From: Bacteroidales bacterium
Lineage (GTDB): Bacteria; Bacteroidota; Bacteroidia; Bacteroidales; UBA932
DNA length: 64,000 nucleotides
Assembly: GCA_017427885.1 (NCBI GenBank)
Contig: JAFRRW010000010.1
Coordinates: 62,001 to 126,000, forward strand
Direction: 5' to 3'
Under the pieces are notes generated by a model. It was not told where the DNA came from, searched no databases, and was given only the letters and a program-made list of their open reading frames with translations. Positions 50,933-59,308 of the stretch are shown piece after piece. Made by a program: the position numbers and the translations under genes. Position 1 is the first letter of the stretch, and each line of letters begins with the position of its first letter.

Positions 50933-52312
50933 ATGAAACGCCTGATCCTGCTATCGCTCCTCCTCGTTCCATTTCTCCTCGCCGGCCAACCGAAGATCAA
51001 TTTCGACAAGACCGTGGGCATCATAAAGCCGGTCAACGGAGTGGGACAGCCTCCGATCTACAGTTACACCAACACCTCGCTGTTCCATTATCTGAAAGAG
51101 GCGGGCGTCCCATATTCCCGGCTCCACGACGTGGGAGGGGCCTACGGAATGAACATATATGTCGATATCCCCAACGTTTTCAGGGACTTCGACGCCGACG
51201 AGAACGACCCGGCATCATACGACTTCACATTCACGGATTATCTGATTAAGGGGCTGGTGGACAACGGAGTGGAACCTTATTACCGGCTCGGAGTGACCAT
51301 CGAGAACGCCCAGCGAATCAAGGCCTACAGGATATTCCCGCCAAAGGACTATGCGAAATGGGCCAGGATCTGCGAGCACGTCATCCTTCACTATACCCAG
51401 GGATGGGCCGACGGATTCAATATGGAGATATCCCACTGGGAGATATGGAACGAACCGGAAAACGGCAGGCTGGAAGAAAATGAGAATATGATGTGGAGGG
51501 GCACCTGGGAGCAGTATATGGACCTGTACGGGACGGCCGCCACCTACCTGAAAGCCAAGTTCCCGCACCTGAAGATCGGAGGATACGGCAGCAGCGGATT
51601 CTATGCCATAACCGGAGAGGGGGTCAAGGCGGCCAACGTCAGCCCGCGGTTCGAGTATTTCGTAGACTGCTTCCTGGCCTTCCTCGAAAGGGCCCGCAAG
51701 GAAAAATGGCCCCTGGACTTCTTCTCGGCCCATTCATACGCCAATCCGGCGACCGCCGTCAAACAGATGGAGTATGTCCGCAAGACCCTTGACAAATACG
51801 GTTTCAAGGACACCGAACTGTCCGTCAATGAATGGTTACCCGAGCCCAGCCTCAAAAAGTTGGGCAGCGCCCGGCAGGCGGCGGAGATCGCGGCTGAAAT
51901 GATCGGCTTCCAGAACACCGGAGTCGATGACGCTGAAATCTACGACGCCAAAGTCGGAGGCGGACTGTACGCTCCCCTCTTCGACAACAACACCTTCGAG
52001 CCCAGGAAAGCCTACTATACCTTCGTGATGTTCAATGAACTGCGGAAACTGGGCAAGGCCGTTGCCGTCCCCGACGCCGGCGAAGGCATCTATCTCTGCG
52101 GCGCCTCCGACGGCGACGGAAAGGCCGCCCTTCTGGTTTCCAACATCTCAGGAGAACCCTGGAAGATAGGCCTGGACTTCGGAAAATACGAGGTCAAGGA
52201 AAGTTTCCTGCTGGACGAAACGCACCAGAACGACAGGTTGGATGCCGTACCTGAGACCGTGGATAACTTCTCCGTCTGCCTTCTCCTGCTTGAAAAGAAA
52301 GGGAAACGATGA
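50933..52312 (+). CDS. GH39-like glycoside hydrolase
   Basis: A 459-residue exported clan A TIM-barrel hydrolase. Signal peptide 1-18. Acid/base E174 in WEIWNEPE and nucleophile E300 in SVNEW fit GH39 (xylosidase/iduronidase type) or a close clan A family; the C-terminal beta-sandwich (LLVSNISGEPWKIGLDFG) is also typical. The stop overlaps the start of a peptide-deformylase-like gene by 4 bp. Confidence 0.86.
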   Translation: MKRLILLSLLLVPFLLAGQPKINFDKTVGIIKPVNGVGQPPIYSYTNTSLFHYLKEAGVPYSRLHDVGGAYGMNIYVDIPNVFRDFDADENDPASYDFTFTDYLIKGLVDNGVEPYYRLGVTIENAQRIKAYRIFPPKDYAKWARICEHVILHYTQGWADGFNMEISHWEIWNEPENGRLEENENMMWRGTWEQYMDLYGTAATYLKAKFPHLKIGGYGSSGFYAITGEGVKAANVSPRFEYFVDCFLAFLERARKEKWPLDFFSAHSYANPATAVKQMEYVRKTLDKYGFKDTELSVNEWLPEPSLKKLGSARQAAEIAAEMIGFQNTGVDDAEIYDAKVGGGLYAPLFDNNTFEPRKAYYTFVMFNELRKLGKAVAVPDAGEGIYLCGASDGDGKAALLVSNISGEPWKIGLDFGKYEVKESFLLDETHQNDRLDAVPETVDNFSVCLLLLEKKGKR

Positions 52313-52971
52313 AAAAGGCCGTACCCATTACCTGCGCACTCGTCTGTGTCTACCTGCTTCTGATACACGGAGGCGGGAGGCCCTGGACATCCCGTGAACG
52401 CACCATCATCAACCGTTCCGATTCCCTGATGTACATCACCGTATTGCCGCAGGACAGCGCCATCCTGCGCGCCCCCAGCCGTGACATCAGCCGGAAGGAA
52501 CTGAAATCCAGGGAATTCAGAACTCTGAAAGACAAGATGCTCCGGACCGTGACGGACCCTTCGCAGGACGGTGTGGGAATAGCCGCTCCGCAGGTGGGAA
52601 TCAACCGGAGGATCATCTGGGTCCAGAGGCTGGACAAGGCCGGGGAGCCGTTCGAGTGCTATGTCAACCCGCGCCTGGACAGCCTGTACGGAGACATCAA
52701 GGTAGGTCCTGAAGGCTGCCTTTCCGTACCGCCGATGCGGGGCCTTGTCCCCCGCCGCACGGGCGTCGTCCTGTCCTATCTCGATCAGGAGACAGGAGAA
52801 TCCCGCCGCGAACTCGTGGAAGGATTCACCGCAGTCATCTTCCAGCACGAATGCGACCATCTCGACGGCATCCTGTACATTGACAGGGCGGACTCCGTCT
52901 TCGTGGACAAAACCTGGGCCGAGGAACGGTCATCATTCACCTATGAACGCCCCTCCTGGTGGCCTTATTGA
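52309..52971 (+). CDS. def: Peptide deformylase with N-terminal membrane anchor
   Basis: A 220-residue metalloenzyme with all three deformylase motifs: GVGIAAPQ (88-95), EGCLS (135-139) and HECDH (180-184), so the metal site is intact. Unlike housekeeping deformylase, it begins with a hydrophobic segment (about 4-19) and a linker before the catalytic core at about 47, predicting a membrane-anchored or periplasmic enzyme. Translation is coupled to the GH39 gene by an ATGA overlap. It may be a paralogue with another amide substrate; removal of formyl from nascent proteins would not be expected outside the cytoplasm. Confidence 0.88.
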   Translation: MKKAVPITCALVCVYLLLIHGGGRPWTSRERTIINRSDSLMYITVLPQDSAILRAPSRDISRKELKSREFRTLKDKMLRTVTDPSQDGVGIAAPQVGINRRIIWVQRLDKAGEPFECYVNPRLDSLYGDIKVGPEGCLSVPPMRGLVPRRTGVVLSYLDQETGESRRELVEGFTAVIFQHECDHLDGILYIDRADSVFVDKTWAEERSSFTYERPSWWPY

Positions 52972-52991
52972 TAACTATTAATCATCTGAAT

Positions 52992-54629
52992 ATGAAAAAA
53001 TATATCCGTTTCGTCCTGCTGTCGGTTGTTGTCGTTTCCGGCATTGTCTTCAGCAGTTGTTCAAGAAAGAAAGTCGACCTGTCTTCGCTTGATTACGGGG
53101 CGCTGAAAGAGCAGGCCCTTCAGGAAATCCTGCAACCGGTCCACCCGGGAGTCAAAGGAGAGGTCCCGTTCTGGAATAAGTTCGCCTTCAGGTACATATA
53201 TGCTCCGGTATTTGACCTTGACGAGGTTGAAGGAGCCGGCTCGTACGTATTTACCGCCACGGCCGGGGACGTGACGAAGTCTTTCACGGCGGACACCCCC
53301 ACCGCGGCGTTATCTCCGATTTGGAACGACATCCCGTACGGCCCGGTCCGCCTTGAGGTCCAGGCCGTGGATAAGGAGAAACAGCCTGTGGGAGAGCCGG
53401 CAGTCCGGGAATTCACGAAATGCCAGCCTTTCGCCGGACCCTATGAAGAGCCGAAAACAGGATATATGGAAGCGGCTCTCAAGGCGGCGGAATGGATTCA
53501 TACCTATATAGGCAGCCTATGGCTTGAAGGTACAGATCCGGACCTGTCATATCTGTACAATGCATATCCCTGCAAGATATGGAGCGGAATCATCCAGAAC
53601 GAATGTTTCCTTGCGAAGAACAAACCTGAATCCAGGGATTCTGCGCTGAAAATTGCACATAACGTTGCCGATGCCCTTATTGAGAATTCCCTTCCCGAGG
53701 AAGAACCCCTTGCTTATTTTCCTCCGACATACTATACGAAAAAGATAGACGAGGAAGGATTGCTCGCCGGTACGGTTCACGACAACAGCCGTTACACAAT
53801 GTTCGTCGAGGCCGTCTCTGCCGCCGATGCCTTGCTTGACCTGTACGACAATACCGGAGAACGGAAGTATTTCGACCACGCCTGCCATATCGCCGAGACC
53901 TATCGTTCAAGACAGGCGGAAGACGGCTCCTGGCCGATGAAGGTGGATTATTATACGGGAGAACCTTTTATTGACGCTCCCTGTATGTCCGCCGACATTC
54001 TCATACTTGCAAGCCGGCTAAAGGATCAATACAAGGTGAAAGGATTCGAACGGATGATCGAAAAGGGAGAAGCCTGGCTGTGGGACAACACGATCGTAAC
54101 GTTCAATTTCAACGGACAGTTCGAGGACGTGCCTGTCAAAGGACTGCAACCCTACCTAAACCTTACAAACTGTACTGCAAGGTATTGCATCGAGTACCTG
54201 CTCAGCAAGCCCAGGCCGTCCAAAAAGGATATCGCAGCATCCCTCGAGATGGCGCGCTTTACCGAGGACCAGTTCACATACTGGACGGAACGTCTCGAAC
54301 ATGAGAGGGTCCAGGAGGCCATCATCGGCGTTGAGGAAATGGTACCTTTCGTCTATGAGCAATATCAATGGAGGTATCCGGTCGATGCCAGCAACGCAGG
54401 CGTGGCGATGGCCTGGATGCAGATATATCAAGCAACGGGAGACCTCCTGGCCCTCGCCAAGGCCAAGGCGCTGGTCGACGCCATCGTCAGGACGCAGATT
54501 CCTTCAGGTTACATCAACACCGCGTTGCTCAAGTATCCTCTTGACGACCTCGATGACGACTATCCCTGGGTGAACTGCACCTACCACAGCATCACCGCCC
54601 TGGTACGCTTCGCAGAAATTGTTGAATAG
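52992..54629 (+). CDS. (alpha/alpha)-toroid lipoprotein, putative glycan-active enzyme
   Basis: A 545-residue lipoprotein (lipobox FSSC, C23), started at MKKYIRFVLL; an upstream ATG at 52959 lies in the preceding gene. After a beta-sandwich of the fibronectin type (about 75-150), the rest is helical pairs with aromatic and acidic loops (QAEDGSWPMKVDYYTGEPFIDAPC, YPVDASNAGVAMAWMQIYQATGD), as in polysaccharide lyases, GH88/GH105 and GH127-type toroids. I cannot name the family. Last gene of the Gfo/Idh-GH39-def cluster, 20 bp after def. Slightly lower GC than its neighbours. Confidence 0.68.
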   Translation: MKKYIRFVLLSVVVVSGIVFSSCSRKKVDLSSLDYGALKEQALQEILQPVHPGVKGEVPFWNKFAFRYIYAPVFDLDEVEGAGSYVFTATAGDVTKSFTADTPTAALSPIWNDIPYGPVRLEVQAVDKEKQPVGEPAVREFTKCQPFAGPYEEPKTGYMEAALKAAEWIHTYIGSLWLEGTDPDLSYLYNAYPCKIWSGIIQNECFLAKNKPESRDSALKIAHNVADALIENSLPEEEPLAYFPPTYYTKKIDEEGLLAGTVHDNSRYTMFVEAVSAADALLDLYDNTGERKYFDHACHIAETYRSRQAEDGSWPMKVDYYTGEPFIDAPCMSADILILASRLKDQYKVKGFERMIEKGEAWLWDNTIVTFNFNGQFEDVPVKGLQPYLNLTNCTARYCIEYLLSKPRPSKKDIAASLEMARFTEDQFTYWTERLEHERVQEAIIGVEEMVPFVYEQYQWRYPVDASNAGVAMAWMQIYQATGDLLALAKAKALVDAIVRTQIPSGYINTALLKYPLDDLDDDYPWVNCTYHSITALVRFAEIVE

Positions 54630-54631
54630 GC

Positions 54632-55603
54632 TTAAATGAACAGCACTTCCCTGCCGTGGAAGAGGAAACTTCCCGCCACGAGGAATTCGCGGCAGGTCGG
54701 TGAGAACTGGTCCTCGACCGTGATATGCTCGTGACCGGCAAGGATGCACTTCAGCAAAGGTTCCTTTTTAAGATATGAGATGAAATCACGCGTCACGGGA
54801 TCTTCCCGCTGGAGTTTGTACTCTCCCGTGATCTCCGGGAGTCCGCTGTAATCCATCCTGCCCTCATCGCCCCAAAAACGCCTCTGGGCCCTCCAGATGT
54901 TATCCGTGAAGAACGGGACATGCATGCACAGGACGATCGGGAGGCCTTTCCTGACCTCTTTCCTGAACCTGCTGACCTGGTCCTTGACCACATAGCCGTA
55001 CACGTCGTCCAGGGTTATGAAATTCACCCCGTTGACCACCTGCGACTGGAAACTGATGTCGAACGGATATACAGACTGGAGCTTGGCCCGGGAAAGGTCC
55101 TTGTACTCCTCGGTCTGTTCTTCCTTGGGTTCGCTCATCCACATATCGGGGCTGAACTCGTGGTTACCCATAGAGCCGGTCATCCCCTCGCCGAAATACT
55201 TCTTCACGAGGTCGAAATTCGCCTCGCTCTGCCAGTCGATAAGGTCGCCGGTATGGACGACGTAGTCGACGTGTTGCTTTGCCCACGTAAGGGCGTCCCT
55301 CAGAGCCTCCTCCTGCCGTCCTCCGAAGGTCTTCGTCCGCCTCGTGCAGAGGTCCTGCTTCTTCTCGTTCTCGTGGGGATATGCAGCCGTCAGATGCGTG
55401 TCCGACAGGTGAAGTATGGAAAAAGGCTTCTCCAGCCCTATCTCAACTATTCCGTAACTGATGGTAAGGCGTTCATACCCACCCCTCTCGGGAAATACTT
55501 CCGGCTTGTCCTCTCCCCACGAAGGGAGCTGCGAAGTGGCGATCAGGGCCCCCGCCCCCGCCAGCCTCTTCATGAATGATCTCCTGTCAATCGTGTTGCC
55601 CAT
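54632..55603 (-). CDS. Exported calcineurin-like metallophosphoesterase
   Basis: A 323-residue protein starting at MGNTIDRRSFMKRL, a Tat-like signal (RRSFMK) with a hydrophobic stretch; the longer frame upstream crosses the promoter. Metal-binding motifs: LSDTHL, HTGDLIDW, GNHEF, CMHVP and AGHEHI, a complete di-metal site. Likely a periplasmic phosphodiesterase or phosphatase. Convergent with the 52992 gene, 2 bp between stops. Confidence 0.9.
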   Translation of the reverse strand: MGNTIDRRSFMKRLAGAGALIATSQLPSWGEDKPEVFPERGGYERLTISYGIVEIGLEKPFSILHLSDTHLTAAYPHENEKKQDLCTRRTKTFGGRQEEALRDALTWAKQHVDYVVHTGDLIDWQSEANFDLVKKYFGEGMTGSMGNHEFSPDMWMSEPKEEQTEEYKDLSRAKLQSVYPFDISFQSQVVNGVNFITLDDVYGYVVKDQVSRFRKEVRKGLPIVLCMHVPFFTDNIWRAQRRFWGDEGRMDYSGLPEITGEYKLQREDPVTRDFISYLKKEPLLKCILAGHEHITVEDQFSPTCREFLVAGSFLFHGREVLFI

Positions 55604-55630
55604 AGGATAATATTTGTTCAGTGACAATGT

Positions 55631-55638
55631 CAAAGATA
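55631..55638 (-). promoter_or_regulatory. -7 promoter element TATCTTTG for the exported phosphoesterase
   Basis: 27 bp before the ATG at 55603. Confidence 0.6.
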
Positions 55639-55690
55639 CGAAAAAACGAGAGAATACGGCTTGGATAGTACCTGAATCTGCGACTACGGT

Positions 55691-55721
55691 TTTGAAATGT
55701 CCCGGCAAAGGGTTATCTTCG
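55691..55721 (+). promoter_or_regulatory. Promoter of dtd-glpT
   Basis: TTTG (55691-55694), 19-bp spacer, TATCTTCG (55714-55721), one mismatch from consensus, 19 bp before dtd. Confidence 0.65.
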
Positions 55722-55740
55722 TTCCAAAGCGAAAAAGGAT

Positions 55741-56190
55741 ATGAGAGCGGTTGTACAAAGGGTTCTGTCAGCATCAGTCACGATAGACGGGGAGGTCAGG
55801 TGCGCCATAGGGTCCGGCCTTCTGGTCCTGCTGGGAGTAGGGCACGAAGACGGGCAGGAAGATATTGATTATCTGGTGAAAAAGGTGGCGGCCCTGAGGA
55901 TATTCGACGACGCTGAAGGCGTGATGAACCTGAGTGTGACGGAGACCGGCGGGGACGTCATCGTCGTCAGCCAGTTCACACTGATGGCGTCGACGAAGAA
56001 GGGCAACAGGCCGTCGTACATAGGTGCGGCAGGGCACGAAAAGGCCGTTCCGATGTATGAAAGTTTCTGCGATTCCCTTTCGGCAGCCATAGGCAAAAAG
56101 GTAGGAACCGGAGTCTTCGGAGCGGATATGAAAGTCGCCCTCGTAAACGACGGACCGGTCACTATTTGCATTGATTCAAAGAACAAGTGA
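55741..56190 (+). CDS. dtd: D-aminoacyl-tRNA deacylase
   Basis: Hydrolyses D-amino acids (and glycine mis-charged on tRNA-Ala) from tRNA. 149 residues; MRAVVQRVLSASV, VVSQFTLMAS and VNDGPVTI are the expected signatures, the last containing the Gly-cisPro element. Overlaps the downstream transporter gene by 4 bp. Confidence 0.97.
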   Translation: MRAVVQRVLSASVTIDGEVRCAIGSGLLVLLGVGHEDGQEDIDYLVKKVAALRIFDDAEGVMNLSVTETGGDVIVVSQFTLMASTKKGNRPSYIGAAGHEKAVPMYESFCDSLSAAIGKKVGTGVFGADMKVALVNDGPVTICIDSKNK

Positions 56191-57566
56191 TGTTAGGATT
56201 CCTCAGACAACCGGCGTACAAACCGGCGGAAACCGGTCCCGCCGCAGACGGCAGATACAAGAGACTGCGTCTCCAGGTCTTCACCGGGGCCTTCATCGGA
56301 TACGCAGGCTTCTACCTGGTCCGGAAGAACCTCTCCCTCGCCATCCCTTTCCTGGCCCCTCTGGGTTTCGCGAAGATGGAACTCGGCTTCGTACTGGGTC
56401 TCAACGCCGCCGCCTACGCCCTTTCCAAGTTCCTGATGGGCAGCGTGTCGGACCGTTCCAACGCCAGGGTGTTCCTTCCGCTGGGACTTATCCTGTCGGC
56501 AATCGCGATGTTCTTCATGATCGTGCCGATACAGTTCATCGGCGCCGAGCACAAGACGCTGGCAATAGTCGTGATGGGGATCCTGAATTTCCTCGCGGGC
56601 TGGTTCAACGGAATGGGCTGGCCGCCTTGCGGGCGGGTGATGACCCACTGGTTCTCGGTGAGCGAGAGGGGCACGATGATGAGTATCTGGAACTGCGCCC
56701 ACAACGTCGGCGGAGGCCTTGTAGGCCTTATGGCCACCTACGGGGCCATCTGGTTCGGAAGCTGGTTCTACGGCGCCCACACCGAACTGTATTTCCTCAT
56801 AGGCACCTTCGCCTTCCCTGCGGCCGTCGCACTGCTAATAGCCATACTCGCCTTCATACTCCTGAGGGACACCCCCCAGTCCTGCGGCCTTCCCTCAATC
56901 GAAGCCTGGCGGAACGACTATCGCAAAAACTACTCCGAGAAACATGAGGAAACCCTTTCCACCAAGGACATTTTCTTCAAATATGTCCTTAACAACAAGT
57001 TCCTATGGTACATAGCCATAGCCAACGCATTCGTCTATATGGTCCGCTACGGCTGCCTGGACTGGGCCCCCACCCTGCTTACGGAGAAGGGCATTGACAT
57101 CAAATCGATGGGCTGGTCATACTCCGCCTACGAATTCGCGGCCATCCCGGGAACGATAATCTGCGGCTGGCTGTCAGATAAGGTCTTCCACGGCATGCGC
57201 GCCCTCCCGACGATGATCTTCATGGCAGTGGTTGCGGTGTTCGTCGTGCTGTATTGGATGTATATCGACAACCTGGCCGTGGTGATGGTCTGCCTCATCG
57301 GCATCGGATTCTTCATCTACGGGCCCGTGATGCTGATAGGGGTCCAGGCCCTTGACCTGGCGCCCAAGAACGCGGCTGGGACGGCAGCCGGCCTAACCGG
57401 TTTCTTCGGTTATTTCTTCGGGACCTTCCTCCTCGCCAACTGGCTCATCGGCGCCGTGGCGCAGTCTTTCGGATGGAACGCCACCTTCATCCTGCTGATC
57501 GCCGCCAGCCTCCTCTCCATCCTATTTATGGGGTTCACCTACAAGGCGGAACGGCTCTCTTCCTGA
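56187..57566 (+). CDS. glpT: GlpT/UhpT-family organophosphate:phosphate antiporter
   Basis: A 459-residue 12-TM MFS protein of the OPA family. Substrate-site residues of GlpT are conserved: R45 (FYLVRKNLSLA), H171 (WNCAHNVGG) and R286 (YMVRYGCLDW, equivalent to R269 of the E. coli protein). Imports glycerol-3-phosphate or a hexose phosphate in exchange for phosphate. Its coupling to dtd is conserved by position only. It fits with two secreted phosphoesterases nearby that could supply substrates. Confidence 0.9.
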   Translation: MMLGFLRQPAYKPAETGPAADGRYKRLRLQVFTGAFIGYAGFYLVRKNLSLAIPFLAPLGFAKMELGFVLGLNAAAYALSKFLMGSVSDRSNARVFLPLGLILSAIAMFFMIVPIQFIGAEHKTLAIVVMGILNFLAGWFNGMGWPPCGRVMTHWFSVSERGTMMSIWNCAHNVGGGLVGLMATYGAIWFGSWFYGAHTELYFLIGTFAFPAAVALLIAILAFILLRDTPQSCGLPSIEAWRNDYRKNYSEKHEETLSTKDIFFKYVLNNKFLWYIAIANAFVYMVRYGCLDWAPTLLTEKGIDIKSMGWSYSAYEFAAIPGTIICGWLSDKVFHGMRALPTMIFMAVVAVFVVLYWMYIDNLAVVMVCLIGIGFFIYGPVMLIGVQALDLAPKNAAGTAAGLTGFFGYFFGTFLLANWLIGAVAQSFGWNATFILLIAASLLSILFMGFTYKAERLSS

Positions 57567-57599
57567 TTCCTAAACCAAAGGATATTTCCCCCTAAACCC

Positions 57600-57682
57600 G
57601 CGTGAAGGTCCAAAACCTGGGACATCACGCTGGAAAAGACCCTATTTTCCCGCGTAAAGGTCCAGACATTGGACCTTTAAGC
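57600..57682. repeat. 83-bp triple-hairpin palindromic repeat, copy B
   Basis: Three consecutive hairpins: 57600-57630 (GCGTGA/TCACGC plus GTCC/GGAC), 57632-57650 (GGAAAA/TTTTCC) and 57652-57682 (TAAAGGTCC/GGACCTTTA, closed by GC/GC). Same length and layout as copy C at 59157; I count 18 differences in 83 positions. It lies between glpT and bcp, upstream of the RAYT gene. Confidence 0.85.
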
Positions 57683-57747
57683 AAGGTGGGCCCGCAATAT
57701 TTGCCACTGTTTCCGCCTTTGAGACTGGCAGACTGCCATTTTTTGAC

Positions 57748-57755
57748 TATCTTTA
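57748..57755 (+). promoter_or_regulatory. -7-like element TATCTTTA for bcp
   Basis: One mismatch from TAnnTTTG, 21 bp before the bcp ATG. Confidence 0.45.
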
Positions 57756-57776
57756 TCGAAAGGATTTAAAAACTCA

Positions 57777-58238
57777 ATGAATATGCTGAAAATAGGAGAC
57801 AGGATGCCGTCTTTCGAGGTTTTGGACCAGGACGGGAATGCCGTGAAGTCGGAAGATTTCATCGGAAAGGGCCGCAAGACGGTCGTTTATTTCTATCCGA
57901 AGGACAATACTTCGGGATGCACTGCGGAGGCCTGTTCATTCAGGGACAATTACGCTGAACTGACTGCGGCCGGATACAATGTCGTGGGCGTAAGCAAGGA
58001 CAGCGTCAAGTCCCACACCGGATTCCGGGCGAAATACGGACTCCCTTTCCGGCTCCTTGCAGACACTTCCACCCAGATGCTCCAGGATTTCGGAGCTTGG
58101 GGAGAGAAGAAGATGTACGGAAAGACGGTGCTGGGAACACTTCGCCGCACGTTCATCTTCGATGAGGACGGAATCCTCGAAAGGATCATAGAAAAGGTCG
58201 ATACCAAGAATGCCGCCGGGCAGATCCTAAAAACATAA
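57777..58238 (+). CDS. bcp: Thioredoxin-dependent peroxiredoxin (Bcp/PrxQ)
   Basis: Reduces hydrogen and organic peroxides. 153 residues; peroxidatic C48 and resolving C53 in TSGCTAEACSFRD, the five-residue spacing typical of PrxQ. It sits between triple-hairpin copy B and the RAYT gene. Confidence 0.96.
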   Translation: MNMLKIGDRMPSFEVLDQDGNAVKSEDFIGKGRKTVVYFYPKDNTSGCTAEACSFRDNYAELTAAGYNVVGVSKDSVKSHTGFRAKYGLPFRLLADTSTQMLQDFGAWGEKKMYGKTVLGTLRRTFIFDEDGILERIIEKVDTKNAAGQILKT

Positions 58239-58278
58239 TTTGTTCCGCAATACAATAAACACTAAATTTTTATGAACT

Positions 58279-59148
58279 ATGAAAAACGTTTTCCTGATTA
58301 CTACCGACCACCTCGAAGATCATCTATGGTTTTACGATGATGAAGATTTCAAGGCCGGAATGAATTTCGTAGCCGTTTTGGCTTTTCGTCACGGTCTTAC
58401 CATTATTGCATTTATTCTGATGTCGAACCATGTCCATTTTCTGGTATATGGTCAGAGAAAAGACGCCAAGGCTTTCATAGACGGATTCAAAAACCATCAT
58501 TCCAGGTATCTGCGCCACAAATATGGCTTTAAGGAATTACTGCGTCGTAACGGTGTCGATATCCAACTTGTTTCCGATTTGGATGAAGGAGTTGAAAAGG
58601 CCGTCGCATATGTCCATATGAACAGCGTTGCTGCCAATATCTGTTCTTATCCAGCCCAATATCCATGGGGTACCGGGAACCTCCTCTTCAATCCCGTCAA
58701 GAGAAAAGGGAAACGTCTCGGGGACTTGTCAAACAGTGCGTTGAGGAGATTATTGCATACATATGACACGAAACTGCCCTCCGACTGGATAATTGGTGAA
58801 GACGATTACATCCTTCCCGAATCGTATGTGGATATTGAATATGCCGAGAGGGTGTTTTGTTCTCCGAAGAGAATGAACTTCTTTTTGACGAACTCATCCA
58901 AAGCGAAACGCCGTTTGGAAGTACCGGAAAAGAATCTCCCCGCTTTCAGGGATCAGATAATCATAGGCGCTCTGCCAGACTTATGCCGCAGCCTTTTCCA
59001 GAAAAAAAGCTTTCAAGACCTCTCAATGGAAGAAAAGAAAGAATTCGTCCGCCAAATTCGGTTCCGCTTCAGCAGCGAGGCTAATCAAATTGCCCGCGTG
59101 GCCGGTATTTCATATACGGAAGCGGCAAAACTGCTCGACGGGATGTGA
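58279..59148 (+). CDS. REP-associated tyrosine transposase (RAYT, Y1_Tnp family)
   Basis: A 289-residue IS200-like HUH nuclease. The HUH motif is HVH at 51-53 (MSNHVHFLVYG) and the likely catalytic tyrosine is Y77 (HHSRYLRHKYG). PWGTGNLLFN and a C-terminal extension of about 130 residues match the Bacteroidetes branch. There are no terminal inverted repeats of a normal IS; instead 83-bp triple-hairpin repeats lie on both sides. Base composition is visibly more A/T-rich than neighbouring genes, consistent with acquisition. It probably acts on the hairpin elements; inferred from RAYT-REP systems in other phyla. Confidence 0.88.
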   Translation: MKNVFLITTDHLEDHLWFYDDEDFKAGMNFVAVLAFRHGLTIIAFILMSNHVHFLVYGQRKDAKAFIDGFKNHHSRYLRHKYGFKELLRRNGVDIQLVSDLDEGVEKAVAYVHMNSVAANICSYPAQYPWGTGNLLFNPVKRKGKRLGDLSNSALRRLLHTYDTKLPSDWIIGEDDYILPESYVDIEYAERVFCSPKRMNFFLTNSSKAKRRLEVPEKNLPAFRDQIIIGALPDLCRSLFQKKSFQDLSMEEKKEFVRQIRFRFSSEANQIARVAGISYTEAAKLLDGM

Positions 59149-59156
59149 TCATCCCT

Positions 59157-59240
59157 GCGTAAAGGTCCAAATAATGGGACGTTGCGCTTGAAAGCACCCC
59201 ATTTTCCTGCGTGAAGGTCCAAAACTTGGACCTTCACGCA
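59157..59240. repeat. 83-bp triple-hairpin palindromic repeat, copy C
   Basis: Begins 8 bp after the RAYT stop. Hairpins at 59157-59187 (imperfect), 59190-59206 (GAAA/TTTC) and a perfect 13-bp pair with a 7-nt loop at 59208-59240 (core GAAGGTCC/GGACCTTC). Copy B has the same three-part order and identical hairpin lengths. Confidence 0.85.
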
Positions 59241-59294
59241 AGCTGCCTCCATCAAGGATCGTTTTCAGCTTAAAAACAATGTGCATTTCTTTGC

Positions 59295-59302
59295 TATATT
59301 TG
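59295..59302 (+). promoter_or_regulatory. -7 promoter element TATATTTG for the membrane phosphoesterase
   Basis: 6 bp before the ATG at 59309; another probable leaderless start. Confidence 0.6.
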
Positions 59303-59308
59303 CAAGGT

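Noticed and set aside
58272-58330. Upstream ATG frame before the RAYT gene
   Set aside because: Out of frame with the transposase; it ends after about 22 codons, and the 58279 start gives the usual N-terminus (ITTDHLEDHLWF).
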